From Deinococcus sp. AJ005 (GTDB lineage: Bacteria; Deinococcota; Deinococci; Deinococcales; Deinococcaceae), in NCBI RefSeq assembly GCF_009017495.1, contig NZ_CP044990.1, positions 2,623,001 to 2,687,000 on the forward strand: DNA of 64,000 bases, read 5' to 3'. The notes beneath the pieces are model-generated. The model was not told the origin of the DNA. It did no database searches and saw only the letters and a program-made list of their open reading frames with translations. Both the position numbers and the translations under genes were made by a program. Of the stretch, positions 37,984 through 52,447 are shown piece after piece; the stretch's first letter is position 1, and the number at the start of each line of letters is the position of its first letter.

Positions 37984-38664
37984 GTGTCGCAAATGCCCCA
38001 GATGCAAGGAAACCTGAACCCCCACGCGGCCCCGCCGGGCCTGAGTCTGGCTCAACACAGCAACAAGCTGGAGTTGACCGCACGCGGTTACATGCTGTGG
38101 CGCGCACAATCGCTGGGCCTGCTGAGCGGCGCACCCTTCGGTCTGGAGCGGGAGGCCCGGCTGTTCCGTTCCCTGTGCAGCCCGCAACCGGGGCAGGACT
38201 GGCTGGACGCCGGGACCAGCGCGGGCTTTTACGCGGGCGTGCTGGCGGCGGCAGGCTGCCGGGTGCTGGCCGCCGATCTGAGCGCCCCCATGCTGCGCGA
38301 GGGCCAGCGCCGCGAAACGAGTGGCAACATCGACTGGGCACTGCTGAATCTGGAGGACAGCGGCCTGCTAGACGAGAGTTTTGACGGCGTGACCGTGGGC
38401 GCGACCCTGAACGAAACACATGACCCGGCCCGTTTTCTGCGGGAGCTGGCGCGCGTGCTGCGTCCCGGCGGCCAGTTGTGGCTGATGTACCTGCCGCGTA
38501 CGGGCGGCCCGCTGCAAAGCCTGCTCTCCAGACCCGCGCTGGGCGGCCTGAACTTTCCCGATCCGGCCTGGGTGGGGCGGCAATTGCCCGGAATGCACCT
38601 GACCGACGGCCTGGGCATCGGCGCCGTCAGGTTCGGGCGCTATGTCAAAAACCAGCAGCAGTAG
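37984..38664 (+). CDS. SAM-dependent methyltransferase
   Basis: The 226-residue class I methyltransferase has motif [21 protein letters not shown], the acidic end of strand 2 VLAADLS, and [19 protein letters not shown] after the catalytic core. The substrate is unknown. It lies upstream of crtB in the same direction but about 180 bases away. The GTG at 37984 is preferred because a CATAAT box lies seven bases before it; ATGs at 37963 and 37993 are alternatives. Confidence 0.87.
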   Translation: MSQMPQMQGNLNPHAAPPGLSLAQHSNKLELTARGYMLWRAQSLGLLSGAPFGLEREARLFRSLCSPQPGQDWLDAGTSAGFYAGVLAAAGCRVLAADLSAPMLREGQRRETSGNIDWALLNLEDSGLLDESFDGVTVGATLNETHDPARFLRELARVLRPGGQLWLMYLPRTGGPLQSLLSRPALGGLNFPDPAWVGRQLPGMHLTDGLGIGAVRFGRYVKNQQQ

Positions 38665-38845
38665 AGACCAGCAGCAGTCAGACCTCAGAAATCAGTCGGA
38701 GCAGGACGCTGTGTAAAGAGCGCTGTGTAAAGGATTGATCTCGCCTTCTACGCCCGCACGCGTGCCCATCTGTCAGGAGTCTGTAAGAATGTGGGAGGTT
38801 TGCCCCTGCCAGACCCCCTAGACTCTGCGACAAGGAATTGTGCCC

Positions 38846-39745
38846 ATGATCAAGACGTCCCTGCCCTCCTCCCACAACCCCGCTGCCCCGGCGCAGGCGG
38901 TGGCCTATTGCCGGGACGTGACGCGCGACCACAGCAAGACCTTTTTTCTGGGGTCACGCCTGTTTCCGTTGCGGCAGCGGCAGGCGGTCTGGGCGGTCTA
39001 CGCGGCCTGCCGCACCGGGGACGACATTGCCGACGAGTCCACAGCCGACAGCGTGAGCGCCGAGCTGGACGTGTGGTGGAACCGGATTCAGAGTGCCTTC
39101 GCCGGGCGGCCCGGACCCGATCCGGTAGACACGGCGCTGGCCTGGGCCGCCCGCACCTACCCGATTCCTCTGTCGGCCTTCGCCGAACTGCACGATGGCC
39201 TGCGGATGGACCTGGGGGGTCACGTCTACCGCGATATGGACGATCTGACGCTGTACTGCCGCCGGGTGGCCGGGGTCATCGGCTTCATGATCGCCCCGGT
39301 CAGCGGCTTCAGCGGCGGCGAGAAAACCCTGCAACACGCCCTGATGCTGGGGCAGGCCATGCAACTGACCAACATCCTGCGCGACGTGGGCGAGGACCTG
39401 ACGCGCGGGCGGATCTACTTGCCGCAGACCCTGCTGAGCGAGTATGGCATCACGCCCGCCGATCTGGAACGCGGCGTGGTGACCCCTGAATACCGCGCCC
39501 TAATGGCCCACCTGTGCGCCCTGGCCCGCAACTGGTACGCCGAGGGCCGCGCCGGAATTCCCTGCCTGCACGGCAGCGCCCGTTTGGCCGTCGCCACCGC
39601 TGCACGCGCCTACGAGGGCATTCTGGACGATCTGGAACGTGCAGGCTACGACAACTTCAACCGCCGCGCCTATGTCAGCGGCACCCGCAAACTGCTGATG
39701 CTGCCCCGCGCCTGGTGGGAATTGCGCGGCGCGGTGAGCGGGTAA
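38846..39745 (+). CDS. crtB: Phytoene/squalene synthase
   Basis: The 299-residue enzyme joins two isoprenyl diphosphates head to head; in this genus that normally means phytoene from geranylgeranyl diphosphate, the first step to deinoxanthin. Both Asp-rich sites are visible: DDIADE near residue 55 and DVGED near residue 180, with the ACRTGDD entry and [18 protein letters not shown] block. Squalene or hopanoid use cannot be excluded. AAGGA lies nine bases before the ATG; a GTG two codons earlier is possible. The phytoene desaturase gene is not in this window. Confidence 0.9.
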   Translation: MIKTSLPSSHNPAAPAQAVAYCRDVTRDHSKTFFLGSRLFPLRQRQAVWAVYAACRTGDDIADESTADSVSAELDVWWNRIQSAFAGRPGPDPVDTALAWAARTYPIPLSAFAELHDGLRMDLGGHVYRDMDDLTLYCRRVAGVIGFMIAPVSGFSGGEKTLQHALMLGQAMQLTNILRDVGEDLTRGRIYLPQTLLSEYGITPADLERGVVTPEYRALMAHLCALARNWYAEGRAGIPCLHGSARLAVATAARAYEGILDDLERAGYDNFNRRAYVSGTRKLLMLPRAWWELRGAVSG

Positions 39746-39784
39746 GAGAATCTCGACGCCACACTGAAATCTCAACTTCACGCT

Positions 39785-39822
39785 AAAAACCCCCTCCACC
39801 ACACCGGGCAGAGGGGGTTTTC
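39785..39822. terminator. Bidirectional terminator between crtB and the 5'-nucleotidase gene
   Basis: Arms AAAACCCCCTC (39786-39796) and GAGGGGGTTTT (39811-39821) are perfect complements. A and T runs on the two sides serve both converging genes. Confidence 0.9.
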
Positions 39823-39848
39823 CTTGAGTCGATCTCTCAGGTCAAGCC

Positions 39849-41411
<1,563 letters not shown>

Positions 41412-41493
41412 AGAGCTTTTATGTTAGCCCGGATTGCCAGATCGTACTCAAGGTGGCGCGGGCCAGAACGACATCTGCGCTCCCTTTGCCAGA

Positions 41494-42078
41494 TCAGGGT
41501 TCCAGCAGGTCCAGCAGCCGTGCCAGCAGCTCAGCGTTTACACCTGCCTGGGCATAGGGACTGACGTTCGCCCCCAGCACTGCCTTTACCGTGGCCTGCC
41601 CACCCGGCACCATCAGCCCGTACCGGGTCAGGGTCAGGTTGAGGGGACCATCCGGCGTGGCGAAGCGGGCGCGGGTCATGAACGCCTGCGTCCTGGCCTC
41701 CAGCGCGGCACGGGCCTGTTTCAGCGCCAGCTCCTGCGACGGCGAGAGAATGGCGTGCAGCGATGTTTCCAGTCTGCGGGCGTCGGCGGGGGGCAACGCC
41801 TTCCGGGTCAGCAGAGGCCGCAGCAGGGCGCGCAGGTCCTGGCTAGCCACGGCGTCCAGCGTGATCTCCTCACGCTCCAGCAGGCCCGGCAGCAACTGGA
41901 CCGTGATCAGCAGATCCAGGGTGGGCAGCACGTCCTGAATGGCCTTTGGGTTCACACTGAATCCTTCGGGCACACGCTGTGGCGCTGGCAGGGGCATTCG
42001 GGCCACCGACGGCCCGGCAGCGCCCACGCCGCCCAGCAACAAGAGGGCCAGGGTGGCGCGCAGGATCAGGCGGGTCAT
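41494..42078 (-). CDS. Hypothetical secreted protein
   Basis: I do not recognise this 194-residue protein. It has a signal peptide (LILRATLALLLLGGVGAAG). The mature part is mostly helical, with leucine-rich helices (AIQDVLPTLDLLITVQLLPGLLEREE) and a central ALKQARAALEARTQAF helix. There are no cysteines or active-site motifs. A TAGGCT box six bases before ATG supports the start. Confidence 0.75.
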   Translation of the reverse strand: MTRLILRATLALLLLGGVGAAGPSVARMPLPAPQRVPEGFSVNPKAIQDVLPTLDLLITVQLLPGLLEREEITLDAVASQDLRALLRPLLTRKALPPADARRLETSLHAILSPSQELALKQARAALEARTQAFMTRARFATPDGPLNLTLTRYGLMVPGGQATVKAVLGANVSPYAQAGVNAELLARLLDLLEP

Positions 42079-42141
42079 GGTTCCAGCCTAACGGCCCCCG
42101 ATGACGCGCTCCTGAACGCAGGGCGAGAAACACAGCAAAGG

Positions 42142-42166
42142 AGGGCACCCCGAACTGGCGTGCCCT
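42142..42166 (-). terminator. Terminator of the metallopeptidase gene
   Basis: AGGGCAC (42142-42148) pairs with GTGCCCT (42160-42166). On the minus strand a short T-containing tail follows. Confidence 0.65.
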
Positions 42167-42197
42167 CTTACTGTTTGAGCTTTGAGCATTCCGGGCT

Positions 42198-44279
42198 TTA
42201 GCGGCCCAGACGCTTGCTGCGCTGGAAAGTGTTCTCCTCTGGGAAGATCACAGCTCCCTTCTGGGGCAGGAACGTGCGGCTATAGGCGGGCTTCCCCTTA
42301 TTCAGGGACAGGCCGTTGAGGTTCTCGTACCACTTGTAGGGCTGCACCGCCACGCCCGCCGTCTTGGCGGCGTCCAGCACCGTGCGGTAACCCTCGTGGG
42401 CCGACTTGGCAGCAGCCAGATAATCCATCGCGTCGTAACTGCTCTGGGCCTGGGCGAACAGCGCGTCAGCGCTGGTGGCGGCCACCGCCACCTTGCCTTC
42501 CTGCGAGGCGCGTCGGCTGAGTTCCAAGATGGCGTTGGTGTTGTTCAAGTACGCAGCGCTCAGGTAGCGGTACTGGCTGTCCAGGTTAAACTGCCCAAAA
42601 TCGCGCGACAAGTCGTTATAGGACATGACGGTGGCGCTCTCATCACCCACGTTGGCAAACAGGTAGGGGCCGCTGGGACCATAGGAGATGTTCTGCTCGC
42701 TGTCGTAACCGTCGTGTGGATGGGACAGGCTGAGGTGGTGACCGGTCTCGTGGACGCTGGTATCGGTGAAGCCGTAGCCCGCATTATTCAGGTCCGGGGT
42801 CAGAAAGGAGTAGACGAAGCTCTGGGTGCCGGTTTCGCTGTCATCGTACGCAATGCCCAGCAGGCCCGGCTGGGTGTTGGCTTGGTCATTGAACAGATAG
42901 ATAGGCAGCAGATACTTAGTGGCGGGGGTGGCTGCGTACTCCTGACGAAGCTCCTTCACGCTGTACTGAAAGAGTTTTTCCCCGGTCGCGTCGTAATATT
43001 CCGGCGAGCAGATGTCGGCAGGCTTGCTGGGATCGACGAAGAAGCACTTGTATACGTCGGCCAGGCTGCCGTTCAGTGGCGTTTCCTTGACCGTGGTAGT
43101 GAACTTGGTAAATGGCTGGAGCGGCGCGATGCGGCTCTGGGCCAAGTCGGGCTTGTACACCTTGCCCTGAAGCACGGCACCCGTGCCCTGCTCGACATGC
43201 ACATCCAGCGCAATTTCTTCGGGCAGTTGCGGCGGCGTCAGGGCGGCGCGGTAGATCGGGCTGGGCGTGAACAGCAGATTGAGGGCCACGTAGCGCGTCA
43301 CCAGCGCCAGATCCGGGCTGACCTTGCGCCCAAAGCCCAGGCTGGCCTTGCGGGTGCCGTACTCCCAGATGGGCGGCATGCGGTAATCGGCCACCCCGTC
43401 GCCGTCCACGTCCGGGTTGCTCACGTCGTAGCCGTTGGTCCATGGATCGGGGTTGGCCGACAGGTCGTAAAACCATATGCGCTGCGCCGATTTGCTGGGG
43501 CGCACGCTGCCGCCCCAGGCAATCAGGCGGCGACTGGACTTCGTGCCGAATGGCGCGCCAGTATCACTGTCGGCGGCGTCCACGCGGGTGTAGCTGTGCA
43601 GCTTGAAATCGGGGCGGTCATACCAGTTGACCATGAAGATGGTGTATTCGCCGGGCTTGACGCCCACCTGCGATACGTGATCAGCCAGCCAGTCCTCGGT
43701 TCCTCTAGCGTCGATCTCGTAATTGCTGTCCACCACCCGGTTGATATTGGGAGAGGGAGTCTTGCAGGTGGGATTGCCAGTGTCCGGGTCCAGATCGTTC
43801 TGACAGTTGTAGAGCTGCTGATAGACCGTGACGGGCGCGGCCTTGCCGTTCTTGCCCAGATAGTCGAAGAAACTATCCTCGAAGCCCTTGTCGGCAAACA
43901 CGTAGTTGTACTGATAATCGAAGGCGTTGCCGGTGGGTTCTTCACGCCCATACGAGCTGGGAATGCGCGCAATCGCCTCGTATGATTTGGGCAGAATTTC
44001 CTTGAAGTCCCCGGTGTTGATCTGCCGCGCGGTGGCGATCTGCCCAGGACTGGTCTGACGGTAACCCACGAACACGATATTGACCTTCAATCTGGTGCGG
44101 ATGGTGTCCTGCTGCCCCGGCTTGAGCGTCTTAAGCTTGCTGAAATCGATGGGCGTCGGGACAGGCTGGGGGGTGGGTTGCGGATTGGGCTGAGGGGTGG
44201 GGGCAGGGCTGTTTCCGTCACCGCAGGCGGACAGCAGAGAAAGGCTGAGGGCCAGCGCGCCGAGCATTCTTTTCTTCAT
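42198..44279 (-). CDS. Metzincin-like zinc metallopeptidase lipoprotein
   Basis: The 693-residue protein has a lipobox (LLSAC, Cys about residue 18) and a Pro/Gln/Thr linker. Near residues 510-520 is HETGHHLSLSH: the HExxH zinc site with a third His at the metzincin spacing, but Ser in place of the usual Gly. A Met-turn-like VMSY follows about 40 residues later. A DVDGDGVAD Ca-binding-type loop occurs in the middle. I place it as a cell-surface metallopeptidase; the exact family is not recognised. The start at 44279 has AAGGAG. Confidence 0.75.
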   Translation of the reverse strand: MKKRMLGALALSLSLLSACGDGNSPAPTPQPNPQPTPQPVPTPIDFSKLKTLKPGQQDTIRTRLKVNIVFVGYRQTSPGQIATARQINTGDFKEILPKSYEAIARIPSSYGREEPTGNAFDYQYNYVFADKGFEDSFFDYLGKNGKAAPVTVYQQLYNCQNDLDPDTGNPTCKTPSPNINRVVDSNYEIDARGTEDWLADHVSQVGVKPGEYTIFMVNWYDRPDFKLHSYTRVDAADSDTGAPFGTKSSRRLIAWGGSVRPSKSAQRIWFYDLSANPDPWTNGYDVSNPDVDGDGVADYRMPPIWEYGTRKASLGFGRKVSPDLALVTRYVALNLLFTPSPIYRAALTPPQLPEEIALDVHVEQGTGAVLQGKVYKPDLAQSRIAPLQPFTKFTTTVKETPLNGSLADVYKCFFVDPSKPADICSPEYYDATGEKLFQYSVKELRQEYAATPATKYLLPIYLFNDQANTQPGLLGIAYDDSETGTQSFVYSFLTPDLNNAGYGFTDTSVHETGHHLSLSHPHDGYDSEQNISYGPSGPYLFANVGDESATVMSYNDLSRDFGQFNLDSQYRYLSAAYLNNTNAILELSRRASQEGKVAVAATSADALFAQAQSSYDAMDYLAAAKSAHEGYRTVLDAAKTAGVAVQPYKWYENLNGLSLNKGKPAYSRTFLPQKGAVIFPEENTFQRSKRLGR

Positions 44280-44547
44280 ACGACTCCTTGAACTGCGTTC
44301 CCACATCGTCACGTCAGTGTCGCTGCCGTTACTGGGAAGCGCAGGGGCCGACCGGAAAAAGGCGAGCAAGCCAGAACCGGGCAGAGATGCGTTGGGATGA
44401 ACACCAGAATTGTAACCCCCTTCAGGCTTGAAACAGAAGACGGCTCTCCGACTGATCAGTTCTCTTGATTCAAAATCTCTCCTTACTCTGGGGTGGTGGC
44501 GCGCGTCCGCCCCGTCCCCCCTGTCCGGCCTGTCTACCCGCCCCGCC

Positions 44548-44577
44548 TTGACCTGGCCCCACCCCGCCCGCTAACCT
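44548..44577 (+). promoter_or_regulatory. Promoter of the metY-metX operon
   Basis: TTGACC (44548-44553), an 18-base spacer and TAACCT (44572-44577) make a good housekeeping promoter. Transcription would start near 44584, about 40 bases before the riboswitch. Confidence 0.65.
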
Positions 44578-44624
44578 CTGCCTAGCTCCCGCGTGGAGTC
44601 TGTACCACCCAGCACCACCCACTT

Positions 44625-47251
<2,627 letters not shown>

Positions 47252-47306
47252 GGCTGGCCAGAACGCCCCTCTCTGGTTCAAGCCCGCTCAGTGTCGGCAT
47301 TCTCTG

Positions 47307-47327
47307 AGAAGGGCCTTCTATTTTTTA
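47307..47327 (+). terminator. Probable terminator of metX
   Basis: A small AGAAG/CTTCT stem with a GGC loop is followed by A and six T residues. Confidence 0.5.
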
Positions 47328-47361
47328 TGACGCCTTCCTGACAGGTTCTACAAAGCAGATT

Positions 47362-48084
47362 CTATTTCGCCGTGTCGACGGCATGAGCGTGGACACCCAC
47401 CTGCGCAGCCACACTCAGCGACAGGGTCAGCGCCCTGCCGCCCACCCTCATTCCCAGGGTGCCCAGGGCGACGTCCACGGCCTCCACCACCACCCCCGCG
47501 CCGGGGGTCAGGCCCGCGCCAACCAGGGCACGCAGTTGGGCAGCATCGGCATCGGGCACGCGCGCGACCACGCCGCTGTCCCCGGCAGCCAGTTGCGACA
47601 GGCGGCGCTCGGCGCGGGCAGGCAGATCGCCGTCCAGCGTGGGAATGGGGTCGCCGTGCGGATCGTGCGTGGGATCCCCCAGCCACGCGGCAATGCGGGC
47701 CTCCAGACGCTCGCTCAGGGCATGTTCCAGCCGCTCGGCCTCCTCGTGGACCTCGTCCAGCGGCACGCCCAGGGCGCGGTGGAGGAACAGTTCCAGCAGG
47801 CGGTGGTGCCTCAGCACTTCCAGCGCCACACGCTCGCCCTCGGCGGTCAGGGCCGCGCCCTGGTACGGCGCGTGCGACACCAGCCCCTGCTCGGTCAGCT
47901 TGCGGAGCATTCCGGTCACGCTGGCGGGGGCCACTTCCAACGCGTCAGCCAGGGCCTGGGTGCTGACTTTCTGGGTGCTGAACTTCTGGCCGCCCTTGCC
48001 CAGAACTTTATCGGCGTGGCCCAGCATATAAAGCTGCTTGAGATAATCCTCGGCAGAGCGCGAGAGGGGGGCGCGGGCAGTCAT
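47362..48084 (-). CDS. DtxR/MntR-family metal-dependent regulator
   Basis: The 240-residue protein has an N-terminal winged helix ([40 protein letters not shown]), then the dimer/metal domain with [28 protein letters not shown], whose His/Glu residues match the metal site, and a C-terminal FeoA/SH3-like domain. It should repress metal-uptake genes when manganese or iron is bound. A TACACT box six bases before ATG gives a leaderless start. It is divergent from the sigma factor gene with about 73 bases between the starts. Confidence 0.93.
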   Translation of the reverse strand: MTARAPLSRSAEDYLKQLYMLGHADKVLGKGGQKFSTQKVSTQALADALEVAPASVTGMLRKLTEQGLVSHAPYQGAALTAEGERVALEVLRHHRLLELFLHRALGVPLDEVHEEAERLEHALSERLEARIAAWLGDPTHDPHGDPIPTLDGDLPARAERRLSQLAAGDSGVVARVPDADAAQLRALVGAGLTPGAGVVVEAVDVALGTLGMRVGGRALTLSLSVAAQVGVHAHAVDTAK

Positions 48085-48157
48085 GGCCACAGTGTAACGG
48101 GCAGACCCTGGGAAGGGCCGGGAACTTTTTTTCATCTCGCGCCCTCTAAGGTACGAG

Positions 48158-48775
48158 GTGAGCTTGAATGACCCCCCGGCCTCTAACCCATTCGCCGTCC
48201 GCCCGTCCGTACAGGACACGCCGGAATCTTCTGAGCTGCACCCCACCGATCTCCAGCTTGTCCGTCAGGCCGTGCGCGACGACCACGCCTTCGAGGCGCT
48301 GGTGAGGCGGCACGCGGCGGGCGTTCACCGGCTGGCTGCCGGAATGGTGGGGCCAGGGGCGGCGGACGATGTGGTACAGGACGTGTTCATCGCCGTCCAC
48401 AAAGGGCTGAAGGGATTTCGGGGAGATGCGGCCTTCAGCACCTGGCTGCACCGGATCACGCTGAACGCCTGCCATAAAGCGCTGAAAGGCAAGGGCCACC
48501 CCACCGTTTCGTTTGCCCAGACTCCCGAACCCGCCGCCCCCCACAATCCCGTCCAGGCTGGGGAACAGGCCGATCTGCGCGCCCGACTGGCCCACGCCCT
48601 GCAAACCCTGCCCGAAGACCAGTGCGAGGCCGTTTCATTGCGCGAACTGTCGGGTCTGGAGTACGCCGAGATCGCCGCCATCACGGGGGCCGAACTGGGC
48701 ACGGTCAAGAGCCGCATCAACCGGGGCCGCGCCGCACTGCGGGAATACCTGATGAAAGTGGGGATCGTGCCGTGA
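48158..48775 (+). CDS. ECF-type RNA polymerase sigma factor
   Basis: The 205-residue sigma factor has region 2 ([41 protein letters not shown]) and region 4 ([48 protein letters not shown]) with no regions 1 or 3. It starts at GTG behind a TAAGGT box (leaderless). It is the first of six same-strand genes closely spaced to 52935; the next one encodes a membrane protein of anti-sigma size. This suggests it reads envelope or surface stress. Confidence 0.95.
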   Translation: MSLNDPPASNPFAVRPSVQDTPESSELHPTDLQLVRQAVRDDHAFEALVRRHAAGVHRLAAGMVGPGAADDVVQDVFIAVHKGLKGFRGDAAFSTWLHRITLNACHKALKGKGHPTVSFAQTPEPAAPHNPVQAGEQADLRARLAHALQTLPEDQCEAVSLRELSGLEYAEIAAITGAELGTVKSRINRGRAALREYLMKVGIVP

Positions 48776-48809
48776 ACCCTACTCAACTTTTTCAACCAAG
48801 GACACTTCC

Positions 48810-49067
48810 ATGAATGACCACGATCTGGACACGCTGTTTGCCCAGGCCCGCACCCCGACGCCCGCCGACGAGGGGGCCGCCGGGCGGTTTCTGAGCGGGC
48901 ATCGGCAGAGACGCACCCGGCAACGCCACATCCGCGCGGGCTGGATCAGTACGCTGCTGGCCTCAGCGGCGGCGGTGGCCGGACTGACCGTGCTGCGGCC
49001 CGCACCGGAATTGCCCGCCAGCGCGGCGTATGGGGTGTACCAGAGCGCCTGGGGAGACGGCTGGTGA
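48810..49067 (+). CDS. Small single-pass membrane protein, putative anti-sigma factor
   Basis: The 85-residue protein has a cytoplasmic N-terminal half (NDHDLDTLFAQARTPTPADEGAAGRFL) with a basic stop region, one membrane helix (about residues 45-63) and a short outer tail. This is the usual layout and gene position for an ECF anti-sigma factor, but it is unusually short and lacks a zinc-binding HxxxCxxC motif. Its stop overlaps the next GTG by four bases. Confidence 0.7.
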   Translation: MNDHDLDTLFAQARTPTPADEGAAGRFLSGHRQRRTRQRHIRAGWISTLLASAAAVAGLTVLRPAPELPASAAYGVYQSAWGDGW

Positions 49068-49864
49068 GGGCGCTGGTGCTGGGTCTCCTGGCCCTGTCTG
49101 GCATGGCAGGGGCCTCCGACATGGACGATCTGCTCTCGGCGCTGAAGCAGGCGCAGAGGCTGGAAGCGCGCGGCGTGGTAGAGGTCACGGTGCTGTTTCC
49201 GCCGCGCGAGTTGCCCACCAAATCAGCAAAAGCACTGCCGCGCGTGCCCTTTCGCCCCGGTCTGCTGGCACGCAATTTTGGCGTCAGCCGGGCCACCGGG
49301 GAAGCCGTAGCGGGCCGCCCCACCACCCGATTCGAGCTAACCCCGAACAACACGCAGGCCGCGCACTGGACCCTGTGGATCGATCAGGAGTGGAACATTC
49401 CGCTGGGCTACCAGGAAAGTTTCCCGGACGGTACCCTCGCCCGCCGCGCCGTGTTCCAGAAGGTGAATACGCAGCCTGCCCGGATTCAGGTTTCTCTGCC
49501 CACCCCTCCTGAGGGTCTGCGCGCCGCGCTCCTATCAGCCCTACCCGGCCTGCGCCTGTCCGCCGGGGTGCAACCGACGGCAGTCAGGAGCAGGCCGAAC
49601 GGCGGACTGGAAATCAGTCTGACCGACGGCGTGAATGTCTTTGCCCTGGTCACCTCTCCCCGAGGCGTGCGCTCTGCGCCGGGCATCGCCTCACGCCGGG
49701 TGGGCACGGGCTTCGTATGGCTGGTGGGCAACCTGCCGCAAAGCGTTCTGGATCAGGCGCTGGCAAAGGTCAGCCGGGTCAATACGGCGGGGCTGGGAAC
49801 TTTCCTGAAGGTGGACGCCTCTAACGCTCAGAACACCCCCACTTTGCACAAGGAGACCCCGTGA
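49064..49864 (+). CDS. MucB/RseB-like secreted regulator
   Basis: The 266-residue protein has a signal peptide ([13 protein letters not shown]) and then a beta-rich domain like the MucB/RseB N-terminal half: [46 protein letters not shown] second small domain ends with [17 protein letters not shown], like the RseB C-terminal domain. RseB proteins bind the anti-sigma factor in the periplasm and protect it. GTGA and ATG overlaps tie it to both neighbours. Confidence 0.75.
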   Translation: MRALVLGLLALSGMAGASDMDDLLSALKQAQRLEARGVVEVTVLFPPRELPTKSAKALPRVPFRPGLLARNFGVSRATGEAVAGRPTTRFELTPNNTQAAHWTLWIDQEWNIPLGYQESFPDGTLARRAVFQKVNTQPARIQVSLPTPPEGLRAALLSALPGLRLSAGVQPTAVRSRPNGGLEISLTDGVNVFALVTSPRGVRSAPGIASRRVGTGFVWLVGNLPQSVLDQALAKVSRVNTAGLGTFLKVDASNAQNTPTLHKETP

Positions 49865-51168
49865 GCCTGCCCCCCTATACCCAGAAACTCAGCCCCGAAG
49901 ACGCCGCGCATTTCCTGCGGCGCACCGCCTTCGGGGCCACCGACGCACAGATTCGCGCCCTGGTGGGCCAGGACGCCCGCGCCGTGGCCCAAGCTGCGCT
50001 GAAGTTCGATGCCCGCACCGCGCCTGCTCATCCTGTTCCGGGCAACCCTTTCGATCCCTCGTCCGGGGCCACGCCCGGCGCGATGCTGCAACTCACGCGC
50101 GCCGCGTGGCTGTTTGAACTGATGTACAGCCCGAATCCGCTGCGCGAGAAGCTGGCCCTGACCTGGAGTAACCACTTTGTCATCGGCACCGAGAAGGTCA
50201 AGAACCACCCGGCCCTTTCCGCCTATCTGGGGCTGCTGAGGAAGCACGCCGCCGCGCCCAGCTTCGAGGAGTTCACGCTGGCCGTCGCGCAGACCCCGGC
50301 CATGCTGCACTACCTGGACAACGACAAGAACAGGAAGGGCAAGCCCAACGAGAACTTTGCCCGCGAACTGATGGAACTGTTCACCCTGGGCATCGGTGCA
50401 CCCGGCAAGCCCAATTACACCGAGCAGGATGTCCACGAGGGCGCGCGGGCGCTGACCGGCTGGTCCCTGGAGGGTGGGCGCGGTAACCCCAAAAACACCT
50501 ATCTGGAAGCGGTTAAGGCCAGCTACAACCCCAAGCAGCACGACGACGGCCCGAAAACCTACCTGGGACAGACGGGCAAACTGAGCTTCGAGGACGTGAT
50601 CCACACCGCCGCCACACACCCGCAGACCGCCGTCTTCGTGTCGCGCAAGCTGCACCGCGCCTTCATGGCTGACGTGCCCAACGAGAAAGGTGTGCAGGGC
50701 AGCGCCGAGACCTTCCAGCGGACGAACGGCAACATCGGCGCGGTGCTAGAGGAACTCCTCTCCAGCGCGGCCTTCTACGCCCCGCAAAACCGCGAGGCCA
50801 TCATCCGGGGGCCAGTGGACTACATCGTGGGCGCAGTTCGCACGCTGGGGCAGCCGAAACTGGAGGTCAAGCAGGTGCTGAACCTGAGCCAGACCGCCGG
50901 GAAGATGGGCCAGACCCTGTTGCAACCCGACACGGTGAAGGGCTGGGACGGCGGGCGCGAGTGGATCAACGATTCCACCCTGCTGACACGCATGCAGGTG
51001 GCCGCCGCCCTCTCGCTGGGCAAGGCCGCCCCCACGCTGGACAGCGCCCCCGGCGATCTAGCCCTCTTCGGCAGCGAGAACAGTCCGGTGCAGGCGGCAT
51101 TGAAAGGCTTGAATCCTAAACAACGGGTGTATCTGGCACTGGTCAGCCCCGAATTTCAACTGGCGTGA
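49861..51168 (+). CDS. DUF1800 domain protein
   Basis: The 435-residue protein matches DUF1800: [24 protein letters not shown] at the start, [46 protein letters not shown] and [20 protein letters not shown]. Unlike many members it has no clear signal peptide. The family has no proven activity but is nearly always next to DUF1501, as here. Its GTG overlaps the RseB-like gene by four bases. Confidence 0.9.
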   Translation: MSLPPYTQKLSPEDAAHFLRRTAFGATDAQIRALVGQDARAVAQAALKFDARTAPAHPVPGNPFDPSSGATPGAMLQLTRAAWLFELMYSPNPLREKLALTWSNHFVIGTEKVKNHPALSAYLGLLRKHAAAPSFEEFTLAVAQTPAMLHYLDNDKNRKGKPNENFARELMELFTLGIGAPGKPNYTEQDVHEGARALTGWSLEGGRGNPKNTYLEAVKASYNPKQHDDGPKTYLGQTGKLSFEDVIHTAATHPQTAVFVSRKLHRAFMADVPNEKGVQGSAETFQRTNGNIGAVLEELLSSAAFYAPQNREAIIRGPVDYIVGAVRTLGQPKLEVKQVLNLSQTAGKMGQTLLQPDTVKGWDGGREWINDSTLLTRMQVAAALSLGKAAPTLDSAPGDLALFGSENSPVQAALKGLNPKQRVYLALVSPEFQLA

Positions 51169-51274
51169 GGGACAGGTCTGAACGTCTGAAAGCCAGACCG
51201 CTTACCGCCTGCCCTATTCAGCCCTTTTAACCCTCAGACCTTTTGACCCTTAGACCCTCCGAAGGAGCTTCCAC

Positions 51275-52447
51275 ATGCCCAATAGACGTGATTTTCTGAA
51301 ACTTTCCGCCCTGGCGGTGGCTGCCACCACGGGGATGCCCGGCTTTCTGGCGCGTGCGGCGGCGCAGGCGGGCGGCGACAAGACGCTGGTGGTGATCCAG
51401 TTGACGGGCGGCAACGATGGCCTGAACACCCTGATTCCCTACAGCAACGGCGCGTATTACGCCGCGCGGCCCACCATCGCCATTCCCAAAAAGGACGTGC
51501 TGACGCTGACGCCAGACCTGGGCATGCACCCTTCCCTCAAGCCGCTGATGGACCTGTGGGACGGCGGCAAGCTGGCCTGGATGGAAAACGTGGGCTACCC
51601 CAATCCCAACCGCTCACATTTCGCCAGCATGGCGATCTGGCACACCGCCGATCCCACGCAGGCGCAGGCCGACGGCTGGATCGGGCGAATGGCCGAGAAG
51701 ATTGGGGACCCGTTCTGCGCCTCCAACATAGGCTCGTCCACACCACGCGCCCTTCAGGCCGACGCCTTCAGCCTGCCCAGTATCGACGGAATCGACGGTT
51801 TTCAGATCAAGCTGCCGCAGGGAGTGGACGGGGCTTTTGAAGCCATGCTCAGCGCCCCGCGCGAGGGCGAGGCCGATTACCTGCTGCGCGCCACCCGTCA
51901 GATGATGAAAAACACCGCACGGGTGCAGCAGAACGTCAAGAAGTACAAGGCGGGTGCGAGTTACCCGGACCACAAATTCGGCGCGCAACTGCGCGACACC
52001 GCCCGCCTGATCGCCGCCGGGGTGGGCCAACGCATCATCTACCTCACGCTGGGCAGTTTCGACACCCACGCCGGGCAGCGCGGCGAGCAGGACGGGTTGC
52101 TGGGCACGCTGGCGGGCGGCCTGAGCGCCTTTTACGCGGACCTTCAGAAGCAGGGGCTGGCTGACAAGGTGGTCGTGATGGGCTTTTCCGAGTTCGGGCG
52201 GCGGGTGGCCGAGAACGCCAGCGCCGGGACCGACCACGGCCAGGGCAGCGTGATGTTCGCACTTGGAAATGGCGTGAAGGGCGGCATCCACGGCAGCAGC
52301 CCGGACCTCGAAGACCTCTCGATGGGCGACATCAAATACCGCCAGGACTTCCGGGGGGTGTACGCTGAGGGCCTGCAAAAATGGCTGAATCTGGACGCCC
52401 GCAGCGTACTGGGCGGGGATTTCACGGGACCGGGATGGGTGGCCTGA
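51275..52447 (+). CDS. DUF1501 domain protein, Tat-exported
   Basis: The 390-residue protein starts with a twin-arginine signal ([29 protein letters not shown]). The DUF1501 body shows [51 protein letters not shown], and [28 protein letters not shown], which resembles the sulfatase/alkaline-phosphatase fold with metal ligands in the TDHG segment. It pairs with DUF1800. An AAGGAG site precedes ATG. The substrate is unknown. Confidence 0.92.
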   Translation: MPNRRDFLKLSALAVAATTGMPGFLARAAAQAGGDKTLVVIQLTGGNDGLNTLIPYSNGAYYAARPTIAIPKKDVLTLTPDLGMHPSLKPLMDLWDGGKLAWMENVGYPNPNRSHFASMAIWHTADPTQAQADGWIGRMAEKIGDPFCASNIGSSTPRALQADAFSLPSIDGIDGFQIKLPQGVDGAFEAMLSAPREGEADYLLRATRQMMKNTARVQQNVKKYKAGASYPDHKFGAQLRDTARLIAAGVGQRIIYLTLGSFDTHAGQRGEQDGLLGTLAGGLSAFYADLQKQGLADKVVVMGFSEFGRRVAENASAGTDHGQGSVMFALGNGVKGGIHGSSPDLEDLSMGDIKYRQDFRGVYAEGLQKWLNLDARSVLGGDFTGPGWVA

